Assembly (NCBI GenBank): GCA_903872255.1
Contig: CAIQJW010000138.1
Span: 1 to 18,246 of the forward strand
Length of the DNA: 18,246 bases
Direction of reading: 5' to 3'
From: an uncultured delta proteobacterium
Lineage (GTDB): Bacteria; Desulfobacterota; Syntrophorhabdia; Syntrophorhabdales; Syntrophorhabdaceae
Shown: positions 1 to 7,788 of the stretch, piece by piece
How the letters are laid out: each line of letters opens with the position of its first letter
How positions within the stretch are numbered: position 1 is the first letter of the stretch
Translations under genes and position numbers: made by a program
Notes under the pieces: model-generated
What the model saw: only the letters and a program-made list of their open reading frames with translations
Databases searched by the model: none
What the model was told of the DNA's origin: nothing

Positions 1-43
1 AATTTTGCAATACCTTCCAATTCCGTCAGGAAAGGAGAGCCAA

Positions 44-1657
44 ATGTTAAGAAGATCGGTTTTTATATTTTTCTCCTTTTTGGTCTTTTGTACTTTTTTC
101 ATGGCATATAGTGCCTACGCTGCCCCGGTCGGGAAAATAACGAAATTGGACGGCAAGGTTGATGTCCTGAAGACCGGGCAGGGAACCGTTGGCGGCGTCT
201 CGCTCGGTGATAACGTTGATGTCGGCGACATATACCGGGCCAAGACGAACTCACGGGCGGAGATAACTTTCTTTAACAAGAATATCTTGAGGATCCACCC
301 GGCAACCCGCGTTCAGATAAGCCAGTATACCGATGACGGGAACAAGAGCAACCAGATTATGAAAATGGACCGCGGGAAGGTAGAAGCGGTGTCAAGCCAG
401 GAATTCATAAAAAAGGTATCGTCCTTTGCGGAAGGGAACAAGTTCGAGGTCCATACCCCCAACGCCGTTGCCGGTATCCGCGGCTCCGGGATGACCGTGG
501 GCTTTGCCCAGATGGTAACAGGGCTCTTCTTCTCAACAGGACGGGGTTATTTCTTCAACCCGAACCAGCCGGGGATCGTGCGGAACGTCAGCGCCGGCTT
601 TGTCTCCTTCATCGTCGGCACAGGCGGCATGCCGTCACGCCCTGTCCCCGGGAACGTATCGTATGTCGGCGGCGGAACGGGGGGAAGTGTACCCGGCGCA
701 GGCGGTGCGACAGGGAGCGGATTGGGCACCGGTTATAACCTTCAGACGACAGGATTCTTAAACCCCATAAACGATACATATACCATCACGCCACCGCCGC
801 AGATACCCAACGTCTTCGTGGGAAGTGTGCCGTACCTTCGGGGCACTTTTGGTAATGCTGATTTAGGGATGAACGTATCCATAAACGATGTGAAATTTTA
901 CGGGCCTTCCGTGACGGGACAGCCGCAGACATGGCAGGCGGCATCAGTCACGGGGAATTTCTGGAATTTTGACGGCGTTCCCCGGGCCTTCGGTTTTATG
1001 GTGACAGGGAGCGGCATGTCGGCGTTTATGCAAGTGACCGGCAGTGATACTGATTTTACCGGGACCTGGTCGGGAACCCTCGCCAACGGGAGTGCGCCAA
1101 CCGGTGTCGGAGGATACAGGCAGCCCTTTTCATTCAGCGGGAGCGCTTCAGGGACGTGGAGTTCCTCATGGGCCAGCACAGGAACCATAACGGGCAACGC
1201 GTCGGGTGTTGTCCCAAGCGTTCTGACACAGGACCCGGTCGTGACACAGACCATACAGGTTGGTGCGATACAAAGTTTGTCTGTTTCAGGGGGCCCGCCA
1301 TACTATGATTATATTTCCATGTACCAGGTGAAATTCTGGGGTCCAAACACGGGGGGGGTGCCGTACGCCTTTACTGCGAAAGTGGACGGCAGCCGGTCAA
1401 TATCTAGTACCACAAGTGCTTACAACCTGTCCGGCGGGACACCTACTTCCACCGCGACTTTCGCCTTCAACTCGGCGAGCGGCGGGGCCTGGACGGCGAA
1501 TATTTATAATGGCAATGTTCCCGCGGGCGGAATGGGGTCTGCACCGAATAACCAGACCGCGGTCGTGTTTGAGGGAAAGGCATCAGGAACATATACGACA
1601 GGTCCTAGTTATAACTCGTTGATGGGCACTGCTTCAGGCAAGGTGCGGGTGCCCTGA
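44..1657 (+). CDS. Exported FecR-domain protein with duplicated Gly/Ser/Thr-rich C-terminal module
   Basis: About 537 aa. I start at ATG 44 because AAAGGAG lies 6 nt upstream; an earlier in-frame TTG at 5 has no ribosome site. Residues 1-26 are a signal peptide ending in an AYA-type cleavage site, so the protein is envelope or extracellular. Residues about 55-147 match the FecR domain (PF04773): a beta-rich stretch with GKVEAV and the closing FEVHTPNAVAGIRGSG segment. A Gly-rich linker (about 194-230) follows. Two related modules then occupy about 279-389 and 424-534; both carry VKF(Y/W)GP near the start and an SGT(W/Y)...GTASG-like end. The function is unknown. FecR domains outside iron signalling are common on secreted proteins, and a FecR gene beside a CHASE2 cyclase is a familiar arrangement. 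It converges with such a cyclase. I infer a surface or periplasmic partner of it, not a classic FecI regulator: no sigma factor is nearby. Confidence 0.85.
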   Translation: MLRRSVFIFFSFLVFCTFFMAYSAYAAPVGKITKLDGKVDVLKTGQGTVGGVSLGDNVDVGDIYRAKTNSRAEITFFNKNILRIHPATRVQISQYTDDGNKSNQIMKMDRGKVEAVSSQEFIKKVSSFAEGNKFEVHTPNAVAGIRGSGMTVGFAQMVTGLFFSTGRGYFFNPNQPGIVRNVSAGFVSFIVGTGGMPSRPVPGNVSYVGGGTGGSVPGAGGATGSGLGTGYNLQTTGFLNPINDTYTITPPPQIPNVFVGSVPYLRGTFGNADLGMNVSINDVKFYGPSVTGQPQTWQAASVTGNFWNFDGVPRAFGFMVTGSGMSAFMQVTGSDTDFTGTWSGTLANGSAPTGVGGYRQPFSFSGSASGTWSSSWASTGTITGNASGVVPSVLTQDPVVTQTIQVGAIQSLSVSGGPPYYDYISMYQVKFWGPNTGGVPYAFTAKVDGSRSISSTTSAYNLSGGTPTSTATFAFNSASGGAWTANIYNGNVPAGGMGSAPNNQTAVVFEGKASGTYTTGPSYNSLMGTASGKVRVP

Positions 1658-1688
1658 TCTGAAAGCGGCATCTTAGCATTATAATTAC

Positions 1689-1743
1689 GAGGCCCGGTTT
1701 TTTAGTTATCTATTTTTCCTTAAAAACCGTGGCCTCTTTTTCT
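1689..1743. terminator. Hairpin terminator between the FecR and CHASE2 cyclase genes
   Basis: GAGGCCCGGTTTTT (1689-1702) pairs with AAAAACCGTGGCCTC (1722-1736), one base bulged, and TTTTTCTT follows on the plus strand. It lies 31 nt after the FecR stop. The right arm is inside the last codons of the minus-strand cyclase, so the same hairpin could also act on transcripts from the other side. On that strand the run of U after the stem is interrupted. Confidence 0.7.
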
Positions 1744-3674
1744 TCGCATTCAATTACCTGGCACACGGCGCCTTCATCCATGGAATATACCTCGTAGATA
1801 CGCACAGGCTCGGCCTTTCCCTTGACGGCGACAATATCGAGCCCGCGCACCATCATGTGCCCGAAGCTGCCTGCTTCGACAAGCGTCCTGATCTTATCGA
1901 GGGTGCCTTCTGTAATGATAAGGTCAGCCCCGTATTTGCGGGTCAATCCTTCAACGCGTGAACCCAGGTTGACGTTGTCCCCGATAACGGTATAATCCAT
2001 TTTTTTGCCTTCCGCCCCGATATTGCCCACGATCACCTCGCCGGTGTTGATCCCGAAGCCTGCTTCGAGCGGTGTGCGCCCCTCCTTGATCCAGTCTTCT
2101 TTTAACTGGGCAAGGCGTTGTTTCATATGGAGCGTGCATTTGATCGCCAGTTCGGCGTGATTGGGCTGGTGAAGGGGGGCTCCCCAGAAGGCCACGATCA
2201 TATCCCCGACGAATTTATCGAGCGTGCCGTCCCAGCGGATAATGATGTCAGTCATCTCCGTCAGATATTCGTTCAGGATGGCAACAACCTGCTCCGGTGA
2301 ATGATGCTCCGAAAATGTTGTAAAGCCTTTGACATCGGAAAAAAGCACCGTCACTTCCCGTCGTTCCCCGCCAAGTTTCGCAAGTTCCGGGTGCTTGATC
2401 AGTTCGTTGACTATTTTTTCGGTTACGTAGCTTGAGAACATGCTCCGTATCTGCTTGGCATAGCGCTCTTCCGTTGCGTACCGGTAAGCGGTGGTCACGA
2501 AATATATAACGATGACCGAGTTGCCCGCATAACTGATATCGATCCATAATCTGGAGGTAAAGAACAGGATATAGCCGGTGGCAAAAAGCACTGATATGAA
2601 GACGGCAGCCATGGCGGCCCCTGTCAGTGCCCGCAGGTTAACGATAAAGAGTGTAAAAACGGCGCCGACGATAATGATGATAAATATATTCATGAGCCGT
2701 CCGACGAATCGGATGTTTTGCTTATGCAGGATCGCCCCGATCATATTGGCATGTTTTTCCACACCGAACATGATCGCGGATGAGGGGCTCACGATCTTAT
2801 CGTGTATCCCAACGGCTGTAGGACCGATAAGGACGACCTTGTCCCGAATTAAGGCCGGGTCTATTTTTCGTTCAAATACATCAAGGGCTGAGATGACGGG
2901 AAATGTATTGTGCGGGCCGTAGTACGGGATGAGCATTTTTCCGAACGGGTCGGTCTTGAGGACCACTTTGCCCAATGTTATCGAATCTGTTGCCTCGATG
3001 CTCATATCTGCGGGAGGAAGCCCTCTATACATTCGCGCAACCTGCAGATCGATCGACGGATAAAGCTGGCCTTCATATTCAATTGCGAGGGGTTCCCATC
3101 GAAGCTTACCGTCGGCGTCGGGGATCATGTTTATATAGCCCATCGCCGCTGCATTCTGAGCAATTGCCGGGACAGGCAGAAGAACGCCCCTCGCCGCGAT
3201 CGGCCTGTGTATTTTAAATAGATTTTCGTTTTTGATGATCAAAAAGGCATTATCCAGAAAAGCGTCATCAATGCGAGAAGGGGGGTTTCCCTCGAAATCA
3301 AAAACGATCGGGAGTACGACATTTCCTTTCTCTTTTATGGCATTTGCCAGTCTTGCATCGTGTCTCGACGGCTCGCTGAAAATAAAATCGAGCATAATGA
3401 CCCGTGCGCCCATCGAATTCACACGGTGTATCAGATCGGCCATTTTATCCCGGTCCCACGGCCATCGTCCGATCGACTGCAGGCTCTTATCATCGATTCC
3501 GACAATCACTATCTCGGCGGGTGCCGGGGATTTCCCCCTTAACTGGTAACGCAGGTCATACAGAAGCATCTCGAGGCGCTCGAAGGGCATAAACCTGGCA
3601 AGGGCGAGGACGACAAATATGATGGTTATGCCGATCCCGATAAGGTATGTGCCATGCCGTTTTTTTAATTTCAT
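1710..3674 (-). CDS. CHASE2-domain class III adenylate cyclase, membrane sensor
   Basis: 654 aa. One membrane segment (about 9-27) is followed by a CHASE2 sensor domain (about 30-325) facing the periplasm, with the GIDDKSL...GRWPWDR block near its start. Three membrane helices follow (about 327-346, 350-372, 378-397), then a cytoplasmic catalytic domain (about 435-630). Catalytic residues are complete: metal Asp447 in FSDVKGFT and Asp491 in KFVGD, base-selecting Lys487 and Thr562 (DYTVIGD), Asn569 and transition-state Arg573 in NVNLGSR. The Lys/Thr pair is the class IIIb pattern, which makes cAMP from ATP. CHASE2 ligands are not known in general. The start ATG has only weak upstream purines, but the next methionine would remove the first helix. 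The gene stands alone, converging with the FecR gene. Confidence 0.93.
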   Translation of the reverse strand: MKLKKRHGTYLIGIGITIIFVVLALARFMPFERLEMLLYDLRYQLRGKSPAPAEIVIVGIDDKSLQSIGRWPWDRDKMADLIHRVNSMGARVIMLDFIFSEPSRHDARLANAIKEKGNVVLPIVFDFEGNPPSRIDDAFLDNAFLIIKNENLFKIHRPIAARGVLLPVPAIAQNAAAMGYINMIPDADGKLRWEPLAIEYEGQLYPSIDLQVARMYRGLPPADMSIEATDSITLGKVVLKTDPFGKMLIPYYGPHNTFPVISALDVFERKIDPALIRDKVVLIGPTAVGIHDKIVSPSSAIMFGVEKHANMIGAILHKQNIRFVGRLMNIFIIIIVGAVFTLFIVNLRALTGAAMAAVFISVLFATGYILFFTSRLWIDISYAGNSVIVIYFVTTAYRYATEERYAKQIRSMFSSYVTEKIVNELIKHPELAKLGGERREVTVLFSDVKGFTTFSEHHSPEQVVAILNEYLTEMTDIIIRWDGTLDKFVGDMIVAFWGAPLHQPNHAELAIKCTLHMKQRLAQLKEDWIKEGRTPLEAGFGINTGEVIVGNIGAEGKKMDYTVIGDNVNLGSRVEGLTRKYGADLIITEGTLDKIRTLVEAGSFGHMMVRGLDIVAVKGKAEPVRIYEVYSMDEGAVCQVIECEEKEATVFKEK

Positions 3675-3762
3675 GATCTTTTTATTGTGATCTTAATAAG
3701 GAGAATATCACGGGTCGCGCTCAAAAAGGAAGCTCGAGTTTGATAGTTTTTCGCAAAAAGTC

Positions 3763-3790
3763 TTGGCTCAAAACTTTTATGTGGTATAAT
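3763..3790 (+). promoter_or_regulatory. Sigma-70-type extended -10 promoter of the tRNA-Arg gene
   Basis: TTGGCT (3763-3768), a 16-bp spacer, then a perfect TATAAT (3785-3790) preceded by TGG, giving the extended -10 TGGTATAAT. The predicted start lies near 3797, about 8 nt before the mature tRNA 5' end. Confidence 0.75.
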
Positions 3791-3804
3791 GTAACCCTTC
3801 CCAC

Positions 3805-3881
<77 letters not shown>

Positions 3882-3912
3882 GTAAAAACAATTAAGTTAC
3901 AGGAGTTCGTCA

Positions 3913-3963
3913 ATGTCTGGCCCATTCATTCCCAAGGGTAAGTATTGGGTATCATTTAGTTGA
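3913..3963 (+). CDS. Possible 16-codon small ORF after the tRNA
   Basis: ATG at 3913 has AGGAG 7 nt upstream (3901-3905). It reads MSGPFIPKGKYWVSFS and stops at TGA 3961-3963. The stop overlaps the -35 box of the next promoter. It could be translated from tRNA read-through, be a leader peptide, or be chance. Only the good ribosome site supports it; nothing similar is known to me. Confidence 0.25.
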   Translation: MSGPFIPKGKYWVSFS

Positions 3964-3989
3964 AAAACTAACCTTACAGCTGGTATAAA
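3960..3989 (+). promoter_or_regulatory. Promoter of the methyltransferase gene
   Basis: TTGAAA (3960-3965), an 18-bp spacer, then TATAAA (3984-3989) preceded by TGG (extended -10). The predicted start is near 3996, giving a leader of about 26 nt before ATG 4022. Confidence 0.6.
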
Positions 3990-4021
3990 TAGATGACGGC
4001 GAGTCAACGGAATCCTACAAA

Positions 4022-4768
4022 ATGACTGAGATTAAGTATCACGGTATCAAAGAAAACCAAATAGTTCCGAAAGCACGTCACGACATTCATAAGGTTCTTC
4101 TTGAATATTTCTCAAAGCAACCGCCAGGAAGACTCCTTGATGCTCCGGCGGGCTACGGCCATCTGGCAAAACACCTCAGCAGTATGGGTTACACTACGGT
4201 TTGTGGTGAAATCGAACCTGAGATCTTCAGGGCTGAAGAAATAGAATGTGTTTTTACCGACCTCAACCAAAGAATTGATGCGCCTGACAGTTCATTCGAC
4301 TATGTATGCTGCGTAGATGGTCTGGAGCACATGACCAACCCTTACCGGGCTGTTGAGGAATTCGCAAGAGTACTAAAAACTGGAGGCACAGGGGTATTCA
4401 GCATTCCCAACTATTCAAACATCGAGAAACGGCTTAAGTACTTCCTGAACGGATATCTCACGAAACCAAAAACAGAAGACGATTACAGACGTGCAGGTTC
4501 AAACCTGTTTAATTTTCATAATTCCCCTTTGACAATCACGCTTCTTAACCTCATGTTCGAGATCAATGGCCTGAAGGTTGCGGCAATTTTGAGAGACAAG
4601 ATAAAGATTAAACAGTACTTGCTTTCACCTTTTGTGCTTCTTCTGAAAGCACGTGCCCGCCTTTCATCGCAAAGATCAAGGGAAAAACATGCGTATGATC
4701 TGACCTTGAAGAATGAAGTAATTCTTGGCGGTAATACGTTGATATTCATCACAAAGAAAGAGCGGTAG
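4022..4768 (+). CDS. Class I SAM-dependent methyltransferase (Methyltransf_11/23 type)
   Basis: 248 aa, cytoplasmic, no signal peptide. The SAM-binding fold is visible in order: motif I LLDAPAGYGHLA (38-49), the acidic strand-2 end GEIEPE (62-67), FTDLN (78-82), the strand-4 block FDYVCCVDGLEHM (92-104), and LKTGGTGVFSIPN (119-131). The C-terminal third is basic and lacks known motifs. The substrate cannot be read from the sequence. SAM methyltransferases of this type often act on sugars, lipids or quinones, and the convergent AlgI/AlgJ cassette hints at a glycan (inference). The ATG has no strong ribosome site, only GGAA about 9 nt upstream. Local G+C is lower than in the neighbours (two 60-base lines I counted gave 45% and 35%), which may mean later acquisition. 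Confidence 0.82.
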   Translation: MTEIKYHGIKENQIVPKARHDIHKVLLEYFSKQPPGRLLDAPAGYGHLAKHLSSMGYTTVCGEIEPEIFRAEEIECVFTDLNQRIDAPDSSFDYVCCVDGLEHMTNPYRAVEEFARVLKTGGTGVFSIPNYSNIEKRLKYFLNGYLTKPKTEDDYRRAGSNLFNFHNSPLTITLLNLMFEINGLKVAAILRDKIKIKQYLLSPFVLLLKARARLSSQRSREKHAYDLTLKNEVILGGNTLIFITKKER

Positions 4769-4792
4769 GGTCGCAGGTCTCTGTTATGCAGA

Positions 4793-5965
4793 TCAAAGGG
4801 GTGACGGAAGTTGACCAATACCCTTCGGTATGTAGGGAAAGGACCTTTCCACCACTTCCTCTATGACGAGATCCGGTTTTTCGCGCTCAACATATTTCAT
4901 AAGGGTGGAGCCGCTTATTCTGTCCCATATATATGTCGACCGCCCGAATTTCCGCGAGAAGTAGGGTTGTAACGCGTCGAAGAAGGAATCTCTGAAGATA
5001 AGCACATTCAGTCCCCGGCTGTTGCATATCATGGAAAAGCCATCCTTCGCTTCGTCGGCATCCGGTGGGTCCTTGACGGGATTACACGCATTCTCAAAGG
5101 AAGGCCGCGGGTATTCTTCCGTAATGCCCTCCTTCATTGCCATTACGGCGAGATCGCCGCCGCCTGTACTGGTTATCTTGAATTCTGACGGTTTCAGCAA
5201 TTGAGGTGATATCCTGCCCGGAAAAAGCCTGCCGATCTCCTTCATGATCTCGAATTGCGCCACATTAGCCCCATAATGGTTCCAATGCGTGTCTGTCTTC
5301 TGGTATACTTGACGCCTCTCCTTTTCCTTTAATAACGGTTCGCGAAGATCGACCACAACGACATCGGTGTGCTCTCTCAGATACCGAACGATCTGGTCTG
5401 TTGCCGACTCCTTGTTCTGCTTCTTTATGTATTTTGGCAGTTTCTCGAAATATATGGTGTGTTTGTTCGGGGCTATGACGAAAACATACCCTATGCCCTG
5501 TTTGCTGAGCCAGTCCTTTATGGCCAACATATTCCTTGCAAACCTTTCGAGTTCTTCATTTGTAAAGAGATTGATATTCATGACATCGCCCATTGGGTCA
5601 TTGTACCTGGTGTAGCCTTTCTTGATGGAACCCAGGAACATCCATCCATCCTGGCCATAGGTCACGTCCGAGGAGGGTGAACTGGTCTCGATCTTGTTGT
5701 GTATCCTGAAATACATATTGCTGAAGACCTCGCGCAGTCCGAAGTGATCGGAATAGAAGGTATCCAATGCCTTCGGGTAGGCCGCGATCTCCTTCATCGT
5801 CCCGGGAAGGGCGGGCAGTTTTGCCAGGACCCTCTTTTCGGTTTGGGAAACCTTCTTGCCTTCCTGCAAGATCCCGATGAACAGGGGCGCGTATATGGCC
5901 GCGCAGAATATCAGGGCAAGGGCGATGCTGTGGAATCTGTATATGGAGCTCTTTTTGGCCTTCAT
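4793..5965 (-). CDS. AlgJ/AlgX-like SGNH-family O-acetyltransferase (periplasmic)
   Basis: 390 aa. An N-terminal membrane anchor (about 11-31) puts the rest in the periplasm. The AlgJ/AlgX catalytic set is visible: Asp225 and His227 in TDTHWNHYG, and the nucleophile Ser327 in FRDSFF. Further family marks are YGQDGWMFLG (103-112), the APNKHTIY segment (165-172) and the closing VVERSF. In this family the protein takes the acetyl group delivered by the AlgI MBOAT across the membrane and moves it to a polysaccharide hydroxyl. The gene begins 2 nt after the stop of the MBOAT gene, so the two are one operon. No alginate polymerase is in the window, so the acceptor glycan is unknown. The gene ends facing the methyltransferase with 24 nt between them and no clear terminator. 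Confidence 0.88.
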   Translation of the reverse strand: MKAKKSSIYRFHSIALALIFCAAIYAPLFIGILQEGKKVSQTEKRVLAKLPALPGTMKEIAAYPKALDTFYSDHFGLREVFSNMYFRIHNKIETSSPSSDVTYGQDGWMFLGSIKKGYTRYNDPMGDVMNINLFTNEELERFARNMLAIKDWLSKQGIGYVFVIAPNKHTIYFEKLPKYIKKQNKESATDQIVRYLREHTDVVVVDLREPLLKEKERRQVYQKTDTHWNHYGANVAQFEIMKEIGRLFPGRISPQLLKPSEFKITSTGGGDLAVMAMKEGITEEYPRPSFENACNPVKDPPDADEAKDGFSMICNSRGLNVLIFRDSFFDALQPYFSRKFGRSTYIWDRISGSTLMKYVEREKPDLVIEEVVERSFPYIPKGIGQLPSPL

Positions 5966-5967
5966 CT

Positions 5968-7419
5968 CTAAAACCTGAAATAAATGAAAGGGTTATAGGT
6001 AGATGATGCAACTTTCAGAATGCTCAATAGCAGCAGCGAGGTAAGAAGCGCCAACCTCTGGAGATCGATGAAGAAGGCCATTCTCATTGAGCATTTTTCT
6101 GCAAATCTACCAAGGCGGCCCTCCATCCATGCGTATACGGGCGTCGACAGCACAATGCCGACCAGAAACGCATAGACGCCTTCACTGGTCAAGACCTGGG
6201 CATACTGTAACGGTGTGGTGTGGCAGTTTGTCACATCCGCCATGGATCTTAAGTACATCATGGCCCCCGACAGGTTCTCCGCCCTGAAAAAGACCCACCC
6301 AATGACCACCACAAGGAGAACATATACGTGCCTGACCGGCTTCCAGACCTTGCCGAGAATGCTTGAGAAACCCCCATGCTCGCTCGCAAGAAAGAGGCCG
6401 TGGAACAGGCCCCATATCACGAAATTCCAGCTGGCGCCATGCCAGATCCCCGCCAGCGAGAATACGATGATTAGATTGCCGTATACGCGCGGGGTTGATA
6501 CCTGGTTGCCTCCCAGGGATATGTAGACATAATCCCTGAACCAGGTTGAAAGGGATATGTGCCAGCGCCTCCAGAACTCTCGCACCGACGACGAAATATA
6601 GGGATAGTCAAAGTTCTCGCGAAGGCGGAATCCAAACATCCTGCCCAACCCGATGGCCATGTCCGAATAGCCCGAGAAATCAAAGTATATCTGGAGGGTA
6701 TACGCCAGGGCGCCTATCCAGGCCAAAGGTACTGTGAGGTTATTGCCTGTGATAGCAAAGACGCTGTCCGCAATCTCGCCAATAGGGTTGGCGATGAGCA
6801 TCTTTTTCGCCATACCATAGATAAAACGCTGGATACCCAGCGCAAACAGTCCGAGAGAATGGGATCGGCCCGTGATCTGACCTGCAACATGCTGGTAGCG
6901 GATGATCGGACCAGCCAGAAGTTCGGGAAACAACGAGATGTAAAGGGCGAGGCTGAAGATATTCTGTTGTGCCGCAACCACCTTGCGATAGACATCAACT
7001 ATGTATGAGATCGCCTGAAAAGTAAAGAATGAGATGCCGATGGGCAGGTGAAGAGGTTTCAGGTCTACGCGGGGGACGCTCAACAATGAAAGCAGGACGT
7101 TAAGATTATCTGTGACAAAATTCGCGTACTTGAAGCTAAAGAGCAACCCCACATTGAAGACAACTCCCGATATCAGGTAGAGCCGCGACCGCCTCCCGGC
7201 GTCCGCATTGTCGCGGGACCGGGAGATGAATCTCCCCACATGGTAGTTTACGACGATCGATGCGATGATCACGGCGACATAGAAGACCTCTCCCCAGGCG
7301 TAGAACAAGAGGCTTGCCGTCAGCAGCACGCCGTTTTTGACCGGTCTGGGGGAAACATAGTAAAGCAGCAAGGTGATCGGCAGAAAACCAAATAGAAAAG
7401 TGGCCGTGGTGAAACCCAA
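5968..7419 (-). CDS. MBOAT-family O-acyltransferase, AlgI-like membrane acetyl donor
   Basis: 483 aa, about 10-12 membrane helices. The family core is intact: PIGISFFTFQ (126-135), FDFSGYSDMAIGLGRMFG (247-264), the WRRWHISLSTWFRDY block (283-297, His287), and FSLAGIWHGASW with the essential His327. AlgI-type MBOATs pass acetyl groups from a cytoplasmic donor to the periplasmic AlgJ/AlgX partner, which is encoded directly downstream here. The start is TTG 7417-7419. An in-frame TAG lies two codons upstream, GAGAGG sits 8 nt before the TTG, and the N-terminus then aligns with the usual FLF-FLPI opening of the family. The operon has its own likely promoter near 7.6 kb. Confidence 0.92.
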   Translation of the reverse strand: MGFTTATFLFGFLPITLLLYYVSPRPVKNGVLLTASLLFYAWGEVFYVAVIIASIVVNYHVGRFISRSRDNADAGRRSRLYLISGVVFNVGLLFSFKYANFVTDNLNVLLSLLSVPRVDLKPLHLPIGISFFTFQAISYIVDVYRKVVAAQQNIFSLALYISLFPELLAGPIIRYQHVAGQITGRSHSLGLFALGIQRFIYGMAKKMLIANPIGEIADSVFAITGNNLTVPLAWIGALAYTLQIYFDFSGYSDMAIGLGRMFGFRLRENFDYPYISSSVREFWRRWHISLSTWFRDYVYISLGGNQVSTPRVYGNLIIVFSLAGIWHGASWNFVIWGLFHGLFLASEHGGFSSILGKVWKPVRHVYVLLVVVIGWVFFRAENLSGAMMYLRSMADVTNCHTTPLQYAQVLTSEGVYAFLVGIVLSTPVYAWMEGRLGRFAEKCSMRMAFFIDLQRLALLTSLLLLSILKVASSTYNPFIYFRF

Positions 7420-7513
7420 ATTCTAATCCTCTCGTGATAGCATTCGTTCGATCTTGCCAGTCTGCTGCCCTACGGGAAAAGGGTACGCGGCATTTCAACC
7501 GTCAGGACTACAA

Positions 7514-7537
7514 CACCTCACGGATACCCGTGACACC
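7514..7537 (-). other. Stem-loop in the MBOAT operon leader
   Basis: On the minus strand TCACGG-GTAT-CCGTGA (7518-7533) forms a perfect 6-bp hairpin with a 4-nt loop, about 100 nt upstream of the TTG start. GGTG flanks it on both sides. No U-run follows, so it is not an intrinsic terminator. It may be an RNA or protein control element, or chance. Confidence 0.35.
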
Positions 7538-7588
7538 CAGGCCTTTGGAAACAGCTTCCCGCATTACACAACAAACCGCCAGTCATGG

Positions 7589-7617
7589 ATTATACCACAT
7601 TATGCAATAAATGGTCA
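7589..7617 (-). promoter_or_regulatory. Extended -10 promoter for the MBOAT/AlgJ-like operon
   Basis: Minus strand: TGGTATAAT with the -10 hexamer at 7589-7594 and TGG at 7595-7597. Seventeen bp upstream is the weak -35 TGACCA (7612-7617). The predicted start is near 7582, so the leader is about 163 nt. The 10-base core TGTGGTATAAT is identical to that of the tRNA promoter. Confidence 0.6.
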
Positions 7618-7752
7618 CGGACAGGAATAGAGGTCCATTGTATTCAGGACATGACCTGCACACTGGTTTTAAAGAAGGATTCTTACAGTAGTACCAAGGA
7701 TTTACGAGACACCGCCAAGAAGCAACTCCTGAATTTCTAACCTCCTAATACC

Positions 7753-7788
7753 AGAAAGAAAAAGCCCCCGATATTTCTACCAGGGGCC
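7753..7788 (-). terminator. Intrinsic terminator of the candidate small RNA
   Basis: Minus strand GCCCC (7787-7783) pairs with GGGGC (7768-7764) across a 14-nt loop, followed by TTTTTCTTTC (7763-7754). It sits 5 nt beyond the closing helix of the candidate RNA and is about 340 nt upstream of the MBOAT start, so it would also insulate that operon from the RNA gene. Confidence 0.7.

Noticed and set aside
3686..3713. CRP-like site TGTGA...TCACG upstream of the CHASE2 cyclase.
   Set aside because: The half-sites are 17 bp apart; a CRP site needs 6.
7136..7498. Frame extending upstream of the MBOAT start, as a sign of a frameshift.
   Set aside because: The MBOAT frame is complete from its TTG with the right N-terminus; the other frame is Arg-rich and has no family match.
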